Under the pieces are notes generated by a model. That model saw only the letters and a program-made list of their open reading frames with translations. It was not told the origin of the DNA and made no database searches. This document shows positions 7,807 through 16,341 of a stretch of DNA of 64,000 nt, in pieces; the first letter of the stretch is position 1, and every line of letters begins with the position of its first letter. Source of the DNA: Myxococcus sp. RHSTA-1-4 (GTDB lineage: Bacteria > Myxococcota > Myxococcia > Myxococcales > Myxococcaceae). The stretch is taken from contig NZ_JAIQDG010000018.1 of the NCBI RefSeq assembly GCF_020037125.1, positions 168,246 to 232,245 on the forward strand, written 5' to 3'. A program made the position numbers and the translations under genes.

Positions 7807-9123
7807 CTACTCCACCCGCTCCCGCACCAGCGGCCGCGCCGGAGGCGCCGCGTCCCCGAACCGGTACGCCGCCAGCAGGCGTGCCTTCACGCCCTCCACC
7901 GGCCCCGCGTCGTTGTAGTGCACCCGCACCACGGGCTCGCCCTTCGTCACCCGCTCGCCCGTCTTCTTCAGCAGCGTGAAGCCCACCGCCGGGTCAATCC
8001 TGCTGTCCACCCGCTGCCGGCCCGCGCCCAGCGCCACGCCCGCCAGGCCCACGCCCTCCGTGTCAATCGCCGTCACCCAGCCGTCCCGGGGCGCCACCAC
8101 GTCCACCGTGGACTTCGCCTGCGGCAGCAGCGAGTAGTCGTCAATCGCGCGAGGGTCTCCGCCCTGCGCCTGGACGATTTCCTTCAGCTTGCGCACCGCG
8201 CTGCCGTCCTCCACCGCCTTGCGCAGCTTCTCGCGCGCCTCCTCCACCGTCGCCGCCTTCTTCCCCAGCACCAGCATCTCCGCCGTCAGCGCGTAGGTAA
8301 TCTCCGTGTAGTCCTCCGGAGCCTCGCCGCGGAGCATGTCCACCGCCTCCATCACCTCCAGCGCGTTGCCCACCTTCCGGCCCAGCGGCTGGTCCATGTC
8401 CGTGAGCAGCGCCACCACCTTCTTCCCCATCTCCGCGCCCAGGCCAATCATCGTCTTCGCCAGCAGCCGGGCATCCTCGTCGCGCTTCATGAAGGCCCCG
8501 CTGCCCACCTTCACGTCCAGCACCAGCGCGTCGATGCCCTCCGCCAGCTTCTTGCTCATGATGGACGACGCAATCAGCGGGATGCAGTCCACCGTCGCCG
8601 TCACGTCGCGCAGCGCGTAGAGCTTCTTGTCCGCCGGCGCCACCTGCGCCGTCTGGCCAATCAGGCAGCAGCCCACCTCGCGCACCAGCCGCCGGTACTC
8701 CGACGTCGGCAGATTCACGTTGAAGCCCGGAATCGACTCCAGCTTGTCCAGCGTCCCGCCCGTGTGCCCCAGCCCCCGCCCCGAAATCATGGGCACGGGC
8801 ACCCCGCAGGCCGCCGCCAGCGGCGCCAGGCTGAGCGACACCTTGTCCCCCACCCCACCCGTCGAGTGCTTGTCCACCTTCACGCCCGGCGTGTCCGACA
8901 GGTCCAGCACCTCGCCGGACTCCAGCATCGCCCGTGCCCAGGCGCCCAGCTCCCGGGAGTCCAGCCCCTTGAAGAAGACGGCCATGCACATGGCGGCCAT
9001 CTGGTAGTCCGCCACCGTCCCCGCCGTATACGCCTGGATGAACGCGCGGATGTCCGCCGGGTCCAGCCGGCCACCATCCCGCTTTGCCTTGATGAGCTCG
9101 TAGGGTTGCACGGCCCTGCCCAT
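7807..9123 (-). CDS. deoA: Pyrimidine-nucleoside / thymidine phosphorylase
   Basis: The 438-residue length matches the family. The phosphate/substrate signature KHSTGGVGDKVSL is present, as are the N-terminal alpha domain (PYELIKAKRDGG) and the C-terminal PYNP domain (VRVHYND). It splits thymidine or uridine with phosphate into base and (deoxy)ribose-1-phosphate in the cytosol. The frame is open further upstream, but ATG 9123 is chosen because homology starts there. It is divergent from a nucleoside importer operon, which supports a salvage role. Substrate choice between deoA and pdp types is not certain. Confidence 0.92.
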   Translation of the reverse strand: MGRAVQPYELIKAKRDGGRLDPADIRAFIQAYTAGTVADYQMAAMCMAVFFKGLDSRELGAWARAMLESGEVLDLSDTPGVKVDKHSTGGVGDKVSLSLAPLAAACGVPVPMISGRGLGHTGGTLDKLESIPGFNVNLPTSEYRRLVREVGCCLIGQTAQVAPADKKLYALRDVTATVDCIPLIASSIMSKKLAEGIDALVLDVKVGSGAFMKRDEDARLLAKTMIGLGAEMGKKVVALLTDMDQPLGRKVGNALEVMEAVDMLRGEAPEDYTEITYALTAEMLVLGKKAATVEEAREKLRKAVEDGSAVRKLKEIVQAQGGDPRAIDDYSLLPQAKSTVDVVAPRDGWVTAIDTEGVGLAGVALGAGRQRVDSRIDPAVGFTLLKKTGERVTKGEPVVRVHYNDAGPVEGVKARLLAAYRFGDAAPPARPLVRERVE

Positions 9124-9187
9124 AGCAGGAACCCGGGCCCTCATGCACTCCGGGAAAGGCACGGCGGCATCTGGTACATAGCGGCCC

Positions 9188-10381
9188 ATGATGCTCCGCC
9201 TCCAGGTTCTCGCCCTCGCCGCCCTCCTGTGCGCGTGCTCCAAGAAGGAAGAGCCGGCCCCCGCCGCCGGTGCCCAGGGCCCCGCCACCACCGAGCCGTC
9301 CGCCAGGAAGCCCATTCCCGTGGGCCTCGTCATCGACGTGGGCGGGCGCGGTGACCACTCGTTCAACGACGCCGCCCTCCGCGGCCTGGAGCTGTACGCC
9401 GCCGGCAAGCGCTACGAGGGCGGCAAGTACGTGGACGCCACCCCCACCGAGGTCCGCGAGACGCTCCCGCCCCACATGGCGTCGCTCGCCTCCTCGATTC
9501 AGCCCCTGCCCGTGAAGCCCATGGTCCTCCAGAGCAAGGCCCAGGAGGACTACACCCCCAACCTCCAGCTCCTCGTGGACCAGGGCGCCCAGCTCACCGT
9601 GGGCAACGGCTACATGCTCGCCAACGCGGTGCGTGCCGCCGCCCAGGAGAACCCGAAGGCGCGGTTCCTGCTCATCGACAGCCAGGTGCTGGACGCGCAG
9701 GGCAAGGTGCTCAAGCTGCCCAACGTGCGCACCGTCCTGTTCAAGGAGCAGGAGGGCAGCTTCCTCGTCGGCGCCCTGGCCGGCCTGGTGACGAAGACGG
9801 GCAAGGTGGGCTTCGTGGGCGGCATCGAGGTGCCCCTCATCCAGCGCTTCGAGGTGGGCTACCGCGCGGGCGTCAAGACGACGAACCCCCAGGTCGCGCA
9901 GACGTTGATGAGCGTCTACACCGGCAGCTTCAACAACATGGCCGCCGGCAAGCAGGTGGCCCAGGACCTCATCGCCAAGGGCGCGGACGTCATCTTCCAC
10001 GCGGCGGGCGCGGACGGCATCGGCGTCATCCAGGCGGTGAAGGAGGCGCGCGCGGCCGGCAAGAGCGTGTATGCCATCGGCGTGGACTCGGACCAGTCGC
10101 ACGTGGCGCCGGACGCCATCCTCACCTCGATGATGAAGCACACCGACCTGGCCATCTACCAGGCGACGAAGGACCTGGTGGAAGGGAAGTTCTCCGCGGG
10201 TGAGCAGGTGCTCGGCCTCAAGGAAAACGGCGTGGGCATGGCCGAGGTGCGGGTGGACTTCCCCGGCAAGGCGGAGGCCCTCCAGAAGGTGGACGCCCTG
10301 CGCCAGCGCATCGTCGCCGGTGAAATCCAGGTGCCGGCCGTGCCGGCCGAACTCGCCTCCTTCCAGGCAGCCGCGCCCTGA
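9188..10381 (+). CDS. BMP-family lipoprotein, nucleoside ABC importer substrate-binding subunit
   Basis: A 397-residue lipoprotein with signal peptide and lipobox region ALLCAC near residue 17. The mature protein has the PnrA/BmpA opening strand VGLVIDVGGRGDHSFNDAALRG, and downstream KVGFVGGIEVPLIQRFEVGY and GADVIFHAAGADG. These bind purine or pyrimidine nucleosides in the family. It is the first gene of a four-gene importer operon and overlaps the ATPase gene. ATG 9188 or 9191 are both possible starts. Confidence 0.92.
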   Translation: MMLRLQVLALAALLCACSKKEEPAPAAGAQGPATTEPSARKPIPVGLVIDVGGRGDHSFNDAALRGLELYAAGKRYEGGKYVDATPTEVRETLPPHMASLASSIQPLPVKPMVLQSKAQEDYTPNLQLLVDQGAQLTVGNGYMLANAVRAAAQENPKARFLLIDSQVLDAQGKVLKLPNVRTVLFKEQEGSFLVGALAGLVTKTGKVGFVGGIEVPLIQRFEVGYRAGVKTTNPQVAQTLMSVYTGSFNNMAAGKQVAQDLIAKGADVIFHAAGADGIGVIQAVKEARAAGKSVYAIGVDSDQSHVAPDAILTSMMKHTDLAIYQATKDLVEGKFSAGEQVLGLKENGVGMAEVRVDFPGKAEALQKVDALRQRIVAGEIQVPAVPAELASFQAAAP

Positions 10382-12021
10382 TTTCCCTCCGGCACATCCA
10401 CAAGGCGTTCGGCGCCTGCGTCTCGCTGGCGGACGCGTCGCTCGACATCCGCGAGGGCGAATTGCTCGCCGTGGTGGGCGAGAACGGCGCGGGCAAGTCC
10501 AGCCTGATGAACGTCCTCTACGGCCTCTACCAGCCCGACGTGGGCGAGGTGTCCGTGGACGGGCAGCCCGTGCGCTTCAAGAGCCCCCGTGACGCGATTG
10601 CCCGGGGCATCGGCATGGTGCACCAGCACTTCATGCTCGTGCCCACGCTGACGGTGGCGGAGAACGTGGTGCTCGGCCGCGAGCCCACGCGCCGGGGCCT
10701 GTTCGACCTGGAGCGCGCCGTCAGCGAGGTGGCCGCCACCTGCGCCCGCTTCGGATTCCAGCTCGAGCCGCGCGCCCGCGTGGACACCCTCACGGTGGGC
10801 TCGCAGCAGAAGGTGGAAATCGTCAAGGCGCTGCACCGGGGGGCGCAGGTGCTCGTGCTCGACGAGCCCACCGCCGTGCTCACGCCCCAGGAGTCCGACG
10901 AGCTGGCCCACATCATGCGCGGCCTCGTCGCGCAGGGACGCACCGTGGTGCTCATCAGTCACAAGCTGAAGGAAGTGCTCGGCGTGGCCGACCGCGTCGC
11001 CGTCATGCGCCGGGGACGGGTGGTGGCCGAGGTGCGCGCGGCGGAGACCACCGTCGAGCAACTGGCCAGCCTCATGGTGGGTGAGGGGCACTCCGCGCGG
11101 GCCGCGGGCCTCGCGGACCTTCATGGCGGTATCCCCCCCGGAGCGGCCACGGCGAGGCATGAGCCGGCGTCTTCAGGCGCCGCGCGGCCCCCGGGCGAGG
11201 CCACCCCGACACTCACCGCCGAGCCAGGCTCGCGGCCTCCGGGAGAGACGTCCCTGGCGGGCGCGGTGCTGCTGGAGGCGCGCGGGCTCCAGGCGCTGGG
11301 CGACAACGGGCGCCCGGCCCTGCGCGGGGTGGACCTCACCGTGCGCGCGGGCGAAATCGTCGGCATCGCGGGCGTGGACGGAAACGGGCAGCGCGAGCTG
11401 GCCGAGGTGCTCACCGGCCTGCGCCCGCTGACGTCCGGCGAGGGCACGCTGCTCGGAGGCCCGCTGGCCGGCCTCACCCCCGCCCAGGCGCGCGGGCGCG
11501 GCGTGGGCCACGTCCCCGAGGACCGGCTGCGCCGCGCGGTGGTGAAGGCCCTCACCGTGGAGGAGAACGTGGCGCTGGGCCGGCACACGCGGCCGCCCTT
11601 CGCCCGGGGCCCCTGGATTGACTTCTCCGGCCGCCGCGAGCGCACGCAGGCCCTGCTGTCCGCCTACGACGTGCGCCCGCCGGACCCGGCGGTGCCCCTG
11701 CACGCCCTGTCCGGCGGCAACCAGCAGAAGGTGGTGGTGGCGCGCGAGCTGGACGCCCGGCCGAAGCTGCTCGTCGTCGTACAGCCCACGCGCGGCCTGG
11801 ACATCGGCGCGGTGGCCCAGGTGCACGCGAAGCTGCGCGAGGCCCGAGAGCAGGGCGCCGGCGTGCTGCTGGTGTCCCTGGACCTGGAGGAAGTCCTGAA
11901 GCTGTCGGACCGCGTCTACGTCTTCTTCGAGGGCCGCGTGACGGGCCACTTCACCCGGCCGGAGTACGACGAGCGGGAGCTGGGACGGCGCATGCTGGGA
12001 GCGGGGACGGGCCATGGCTGA
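10378..12021 (+). CDS. Nucleoside ABC importer ATP-binding protein (two ATPase domains), probable CTG start
   Basis: The protein of about 547 residues has two ABC cassettes, as in NupO/YufO. Domain 1 has Walker A GENGAGKSS, an unusual signature region VGSQQKVEIVKAL and Walker B VLVLDEPTAVL. Domain 2 has a degenerate Walker A region (VDGNGQRELA), signature LSGGNQQKVVVARE and QPTRGLDIGA. A variable Pro/Gly-rich linker of about 50 residues joins them. Conserved sequence (ISLRHIHKAFG) begins at the stop codon of the preceding gene, where no ATG, GTG or TTG exists. The likeliest start is CTG 10378 in the overlap CTGA; ATT 10381 is the alternative. Confidence 0.88.
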   Translation: MISLRHIHKAFGACVSLADASLDIREGELLAVVGENGAGKSSLMNVLYGLYQPDVGEVSVDGQPVRFKSPRDAIARGIGMVHQHFMLVPTLTVAENVVLGREPTRRGLFDLERAVSEVAATCARFGFQLEPRARVDTLTVGSQQKVEIVKALHRGAQVLVLDEPTAVLTPQESDELAHIMRGLVAQGRTVVLISHKLKEVLGVADRVAVMRRGRVVAEVRAAETTVEQLASLMVGEGHSARAAGLADLHGGIPPGAATARHEPASSGAARPPGEATPTLTAEPGSRPPGETSLAGAVLLEARGLQALGDNGRPALRGVDLTVRAGEIVGIAGVDGNGQRELAEVLTGLRPLTSGEGTLLGGPLAGLTPAQARGRGVGHVPEDRLRRAVVKALTVEENVALGRHTRPPFARGPWIDFSGRRERTQALLSAYDVRPPDPAVPLHALSGGNQQKVVVARELDARPKLLVVVQPTRGLDIGAVAQVHAKLREAREQGAGVLLVSLDLEEVLKLSDRVYVFFEGRVTGHFTRPEYDERELGRRMLGAGTGHG

Positions 12022-13156
12022 GCGGCTGAAAGCCATCCTCCCGTCGGTGCTCTCCGTGCTGCTGGCGCTCGCGGTGTGCTGGGCGCTCATCGCCTTCACG
12101 ATGACCTCCGGCACCGCCACGGACGCCTACCTCCAGATGTTATGGGGTGGCATTGGCAACTGGCCTTCATTCCTGGACGGAGCCGCCGCCACCGTCCTCA
12201 CCCGCCCCCTGGGCGAGTCCGCGATGAAGGCCGCGCTGCTCACCCTCACCGGCCTGTCCGTGGCGGTGGCCTTCAAGGTGGGCCTCTTCAACATCGGCGC
12301 GCAGGGGCAGATGATCCTGGGCGCGCTGGCCGCCGCGGTGGTGGGCGCACAGCTCTCGCTTCCCTCCGCGCTGCACGTGCCGGCGGCGCTCCTGGGCGCG
12401 GCGCTCGCGGGGGCGGCGTGGGCGGGGCTCGCCGCCCTCCTCAAGCTCTACCGCGGCGTGCACGAGGTCATCTCCACCATCATGCTCAACTGGGTGGCGG
12501 TGAGCCTGGTGGACAACTGGCTCGTCATCGGCCCCCTGCGCGGCGTGGCCGAGGCCGGCCAGTCCATCACCGGCACCGCTGAAATCCAGGCCACCGCGGT
12601 GCTCCCCCGGCTGCTCGGAGACCTCTCCCGCCTCAACCTGGGCTTCCCCCTGGCGCTGCTCCTGGCCCTGGCGGTGTGGGCCTGGCTTGCGCGCACGCGC
12701 CCCGGCTTCGAGACGCGCGCGGTGGGCCTGGGCGCCGAGGCCGCTCGCGCCGCCGGCGTCCCGGTGGCGCGGCGCACCGGCGTGGCCATGGCGCTGGCCG
12801 GGGCCCTGGCCGGGCTCGCGGGCGCGGTGCTCGTGCTGGGCACGGAGGGGCGCTACCCCGGCACGCTGGGCGCGCCCTACGGCTTCGACGGCATCGCCAT
12901 CGCCCTCATCGGCAACAACCACCCGCTGGGCGCCACCGTGGCCGCGCTCTTCTTCGGCGTGCTGCGCGCGGGCGGCACGCGCATGCAGCTCCTGGGCGTC
13001 CACAAGAGCTTCCCCGAGCTCATCCAGGGGCTCGCGCTGCTCTTCGTCGCCGGCCGCATGGTGTGGCTGGCCGTGTTGCGCCGCCGCCAGGCCTCTCCCG
13101 GCTCCGGCCCCGCGCCCGCCGCCGTGACGCCCTCGACGGAGGCTCCCCGTGTCTGA
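12014..13156 (+). CDS. Nucleoside ABC importer permease (first subunit)
   Basis: A 380-residue inner-membrane protein with about nine hydrophobic spans, of the BPD_transp_2 family. The segment NIGAQGQMILGALAAAVVG and the EVISTIMLNW loop are typical of NupP/YufP permeases. ATG 12014 overlaps the ATPase gene by 8 bp, indicating translational coupling. It pairs with the second permease to form the translocation channel. It ends in a Pro/Ala-rich tail that does not look conserved. Confidence 0.92.
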   Translation: MAERLKAILPSVLSVLLALAVCWALIAFTMTSGTATDAYLQMLWGGIGNWPSFLDGAAATVLTRPLGESAMKAALLTLTGLSVAVAFKVGLFNIGAQGQMILGALAAAVVGAQLSLPSALHVPAALLGAALAGAAWAGLAALLKLYRGVHEVISTIMLNWVAVSLVDNWLVIGPLRGVAEAGQSITGTAEIQATAVLPRLLGDLSRLNLGFPLALLLALAVWAWLARTRPGFETRAVGLGAEAARAAGVPVARRTGVAMALAGALAGLAGAVLVLGTEGRYPGTLGAPYGFDGIAIALIGNNHPLGATVAALFFGVLRAGGTRMQLLGVHKSFPELIQGLALLFVAGRMVWLAVLRRRQASPGSGPAPAAVTPSTEAPRV

Positions 13157-14078
13157 CGTCCTCCACGCCCTGCTCTTCTCCACCCTGGACGCGGCGCCCG
13201 CGCTCGTCTTCGCCGCCCTGGGCGCGGTGCTGTCCGAGCGCGCCGGCGTGGTGGCCGTGGGCGTGGAGGGAATGATGCGCGTGGGCGCCTTCTGCGCGGC
13301 GGTGGCGGCGCTGGCCATGCCCACGCCCCTGGCCGTCGGCGTGGGCATGCTCGCGGGCGCGGCGCTGGCCGCGGTGCACGGCTTCCTCACCATCCGCTGG
13401 CGCTCGGACCAGGTGGTGTCCGGCATCGCCCTCAACCTGGTGGCCCTGGCCGGCGGCACCTTCCTGCTGGAGTCCCTCTACGGGCCCAACGGCACGCCGC
13501 CCATCCAGCAGCTCTCCCGCTGGGAGCTGCCCGGGCTCGCCTCGGTGCCCGTGCTGGGCGCCCTGTCCGGGCACTCGGCGCCCACGTACCTGGCGCTGGT
13601 GCTGCCCTTCGCCTTCCAGTTCCTCCTGGCGCGCACGCCCCTGGGCCTGCGGCTGCGCGCGGTGGGTGACAAGCCCCACGCGGTGGCCACGCTGGGCCTG
13701 TCCGTGGCGGGCCTGCGCTGGGGCGCGGTGCTGGGCGGAGGGCTGCTGGCGGGCCTGGGCGGCGCCGTCCTCTCCACCGCCGTCCTGGACCGCTTCGAGC
13801 AGCACACCCCCGCGGGCCTGGGCTTCATGGCCCTGGCCGCCATGGTGTTCGGCCGGTGGACCCCCGTGGGCGCCTTCCTCGCCGCCGCCTTCTTCGCCTT
13901 CGGGAACGCGCTGCGAATCGGCCTCGTCTCCAGCGCCCCCGGCCTGCTGGAGCTCGTACCGCAGGGCGTGTTGCTGGCCCTCCCCTACATGCTCACCCTC
14001 ACCCTCCTCACCCTCCAGGGTCAGCGAAGCAGCGCCCCCGCCGCACTGGGTACGCCCTATGAGCAGGAGTCGCGCTGA
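13149..14078 (+). CDS. Nucleoside ABC importer permease (second subunit)
   Basis: A 309-residue membrane protein of the BPD_transp_2 family, NupQ/YufQ type. Recognisable segments are LGAVLSERAGVVAVGVEGMM near the N-terminus and SGIALNLVALAGG. GTG 13149 overlaps the preceding permease by 8 bp. It is the last gene of the importer operon (9188-14078). Downstream is the inverted-repeat region rather than a simple terminator. Confidence 0.92.
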   Translation: MSDVLHALLFSTLDAAPALVFAALGAVLSERAGVVAVGVEGMMRVGAFCAAVAALAMPTPLAVGVGMLAGAALAAVHGFLTIRWRSDQVVSGIALNLVALAGGTFLLESLYGPNGTPPIQQLSRWELPGLASVPVLGALSGHSAPTYLALVLPFAFQFLLARTPLGLRLRAVGDKPHAVATLGLSVAGLRWGAVLGGGLLAGLGGAVLSTAVLDRFEQHTPAGLGFMALAAMVFGRWTPVGAFLAAAFFAFGNALRIGLVSSAPGLLELVPQGVLLALPYMLTLTLLTLQGQRSSAPAALGTPYEQESR

Positions 14079-14107
14079 CGCCCGCCCCAAGGGGATGGGT
14101 ATTTAAG

Positions 14108-14373
14108 GACCCGGGTCAATTTTGATTCCTGGTCAGGAGTGACCCCCTGGCGTCGGCTGTACGACAGGCTGGAACAGGTTCCAGCCGTCCACCGGACACT
14201 CCAAACCCCCGCCGTTATTGGGCTGACCTCCACCTGGATTGATCGGCCACCGATCAAACCCGGGCCCCTGGCCCGGCATGGAACCCGCATGGACCCCAGC
14301 CGGTATCGGACCGCGTACCGGACTGGACGCAGGCTCCGGGGGGGAAGTCGCATCCAGTCCGGTATGCGGTCCG
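14108..14373 (+). other. Non-coding region with a cluster of inverted repeats; possible structured RNA
   Basis: The gap between the permease stop (14078) and the next start (14435) holds no convincing gene but at least six inverted repeats in tandem. They are GACCCGGGTC (14108-14117); GGTCA/TGACC (14131-14144); GGCTGGAAC/GTTCCAGCC (14167-14186), flanked by GAC and GTC; TTGATCGG/CCGATCAA (14239-14257); CCGGGCC/GGCCCGG (14260-14276); and a 24-bp hairpin (14307-14373). The sequence is less GC-biased than the genes around it. It could be a structured RNA, a long leader of the next gene, or a REP-like element. I do not recognise any known RNA family. Confidence 0.55.
14307..14373 (+). repeat. Long hairpin, 24-bp arms
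   Basis: Left arm 14307-14330 and right arm 14350-14373 are inverted copies. Only two of 24 positions fail Watson-Crick pairing: one is a G-U wobble and one a C-A mismatch if the plus strand is transcribed. The loop is 19 nt and G-rich. There is no T run, so it is not a typical intrinsic terminator. The left flank also contains CCGGTA/TACCGG, giving a competing smaller hairpin at 14300-14321. Confidence 0.75.
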
Positions 14374-14375
14374 TA

Positions 14376-14392
14376 GGAACACTTGTTGGAAC
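14376..14392 (+). promoter_or_regulatory. GGAAC direct repeats upstream of the kinase-like gene
   Basis: Two GGAAC boxes (14376-14380 and 14388-14392) are spaced 12 bp apart, immediately after the long hairpin and about 45 bp before the ATG at 14435. GGAAC resembles -35 boxes used by ECF sigma factors, but I could not find a convincing matching -10, so this may be an activator site or chance. Confidence 0.25.
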
Positions 14393-14434
14393 CTCCGGGC
14401 GCGTTGGGCCCGGTCACATGGTGGGGGTGGCGTG

Positions 14435-15607
14435 ATGCTGGAGACGACGGGAATGACCGCAGCGGCGTACCGGCCCCGGGTGCTGGCCGTGGACGTGGAG
14501 TCGGGCGGCATGGAGCGGCTGTGCTCCATCCTGGCTCCTGCCGGTTATGACGTGCTGCCAGCCAGCGGGAAGGCGGCGGCCGCGGTGGCCTCACGGCAGT
14601 CCGCGGACCTGTTGCTCCTGGACGTGGCGCGGCCCGGGACGGATGGCCTGGCGGCCTACCGCCGGCTCCGGGCGGAGCTGGGCGGCCCGTCGCTCCCGGT
14701 GCTCATGCTCACCCCCCATGCGGACCGGCAGACGCGCCGCGAGGTGCTGGAGGCCGGAGTGGACGACCTGCTCATCACCGAACCGCTGGACCCGCTGGAG
14801 CTGAAGGTCCGCGTGCACACCCTGCTGGAGCTGAAGGCCCACCGTGAGGCGGGTGGCCAGCGCGCCGAGGCGCTGCTGGATCCACGCACCCGCTGGGTGG
14901 AGATGGAGCGGCTGGCCCGCCTCGGCACGCTGGCGGCGGACGTGGCGCAGAACCTGGGCCGCGTGGGCCAGGGCCTGCAGCAGGCGCTGGCGCACGTGCA
15001 GACGCGCGCCCTGCAAGGGCTGCCTCCGGACGCCGCGGAGCTGAAGAAGCTGGGCGTGGCGGGTGAGCAGATGCGGCTGCACGGCCAACATCTCCTCTCG
15101 CTGGGCCCCACCAGCCCCAAGGACATCCAGCGCTTCGACCTGCGGGAGCTGGTGCCCGGCGTGGTGGAGCGCATGCGCGCCGCCGGCCGGCTGGGCTCGG
15201 CCGAGGTGAAGGTGCTGCTGCCCGAGGACCCCATCGCGGTGATCTTCAACCGCCGCCAGCTCGAGCAGGTGCTGGTGGAGCTGCTGTCCAACGCGGCGGA
15301 CGCGGTGGAGGACGTGAAGGACCGCCCGCGCCGCATCCACGTGGGCGTGGAGCTGCCGGACATGTTCGGCGACTTCGGCCCGCGCCTGTTCGTCAAGGAC
15401 ACCGGCATCGGCATCTTCGAGGACGAGCTGCAGGCCGTCTTCGAGCCGTACTACACGACGAAGGCGCCGGAGAAGGGCGCCGGCCTGGGCCTCACCGTGG
15501 CGCGCGCCCTGGTGGAGGCCATGGGCGGCAAGCTGACGGCGCAGAGCCGCGTCAACCTGGGCAGCACCTTCGTGGTGGAGCTGCCCGAGCAGACGTCGTC
15601 CTGGTAG
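14435..15607 (+). CDS. Degenerate receiver plus histidine-kinase-like ATPase protein (pseudokinase)
   Basis: The 390-residue protein has an N-terminal receiver-like domain, a linker, a DHp-like helix pair and a HATPase_c domain. The receiver keeps Asp63 (LLLLDVARPG), but the acidic pair reads AVDVES and the conserved Lys is Glu116 (ITEPLDP). In the DHp, where an H is expected in VAHELNNP-type sequence, this protein reads VAQNLGRV, so the phospho-acceptor is Gln172. The ATPase part looks intact: LSNAADAVED, KDTGIGI, FEPYYTTK, GAGLGLTVA. It cannot autophosphorylate in the normal way; an allosteric or signal-integrating role is inferred. ATG 14435 is preferred over GTG 14432. Confidence 0.88.
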   Translation: MLETTGMTAAAYRPRVLAVDVESGGMERLCSILAPAGYDVLPASGKAAAAVASRQSADLLLLDVARPGTDGLAAYRRLRAELGGPSLPVLMLTPHADRQTRREVLEAGVDDLLITEPLDPLELKVRVHTLLELKAHREAGGQRAEALLDPRTRWVEMERLARLGTLAADVAQNLGRVGQGLQQALAHVQTRALQGLPPDAAELKKLGVAGEQMRLHGQHLLSLGPTSPKDIQRFDLRELVPGVVERMRAAGRLGSAEVKVLLPEDPIAVIFNRRQLEQVLVELLSNAADAVEDVKDRPRRIHVGVELPDMFGDFGPRLFVKDTGIGIFEDELQAVFEPYYTTKAPEKGAGLGLTVARALVEAMGGKLTAQSRVNLGSTFVVELPEQTSSW

Positions 15608-15625
15608 TCACGCCGCGCCCGCCGC

Positions 15626-16285
15626 CTAGAAGCGGAAGGCGATGCCGAACAGCGCCTCCAGGGTGAACTCGCTCTGGTCGTCCCGGCCGCGGTAGCCGCG
15701 GTCGGGGATGATGGACGGCCCCAGCCGCATGTTGAAGGTGGCCGCGAGGTCGCGGTTGAGGAAGTACTCCATCCCGCCGCCCACCAGGAGGGGGAACACG
15801 GGGCCGATTCCCTCGCCGAAGTAGACGTGGAAGGGCAGGTCCAGCCCCACGTTCAGCATGAGGTTGCTGCCGGCGGGGATGCCCACCACGAAGGCCACGG
15901 GCAGCGTCAGGCCCACGTCCGTGTCCCCGTCGTCGAAGTAGAAGAAGGGCCCCGGCTGGAAGGTGACCGCCATGGACACCTGGGACGTCTGCGCCAGCAT
16001 CAGCCGCATCCACGCCTGCAGCTTGATGCCCGGGTCCGTGTAGCGGACCCAGCCCTCGCGGCCCCAGTTGAAGCTGAACTTGCCGCCAATGTCGAAGCGC
16101 TCCGAGCCGCCGTGGAGCACGCCCAGGGTGAGGCCGGGCCAGCCAATCTGCGCGGAGAAGGCGGTGTTGCCCCGCCCCATCGTGTCCGCGGCGAGGACGG
16201 ACCAGCCCTGGCCGCGCTGCGCCAGCGCGGTGCCGGGGAGGGCCAGGAGGCAGGCGAGGAGGACTCCGGGGAGCAGACGCTTCAC
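15626..16285 (-). CDS. Outer-membrane beta-barrel-like protein
   Basis: A 219-residue exported protein: signal peptide MKRLLPGVLLACLLALPGTALA, then alternating hydrophobic/polar strands rich in Gly and aromatics, and a C-terminal LFGIAFRF ending in Phe, which is the usual BAM recognition feature of outer-membrane barrels. Length would suit an eight-strand barrel. No specific family is recognised. It is convergent with the kinase-like gene. Confidence 0.75.
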   Translation of the reverse strand: MKRLLPGVLLACLLALPGTALAQRGQGWSVLAADTMGRGNTAFSAQIGWPGLTLGVLHGGSERFDIGGKFSFNWGREGWVRYTDPGIKLQAWMRLMLAQTSQVSMAVTFQPGPFFYFDDGDTDVGLTLPVAFVVGIPAGSNLMLNVGLDLPFHVYFGEGIGPVFPLLVGGGMEYFLNRDLAATFNMRLGPSIIPDRGYRGRDDQSEFTLEALFGIAFRF

Positions 16286-16341
16286 ACGATGCCTTTCTGC
16301 GGAAGCCGCGCGGGGGCGCGGGTGGGAGTGTGCTTCAGGAC

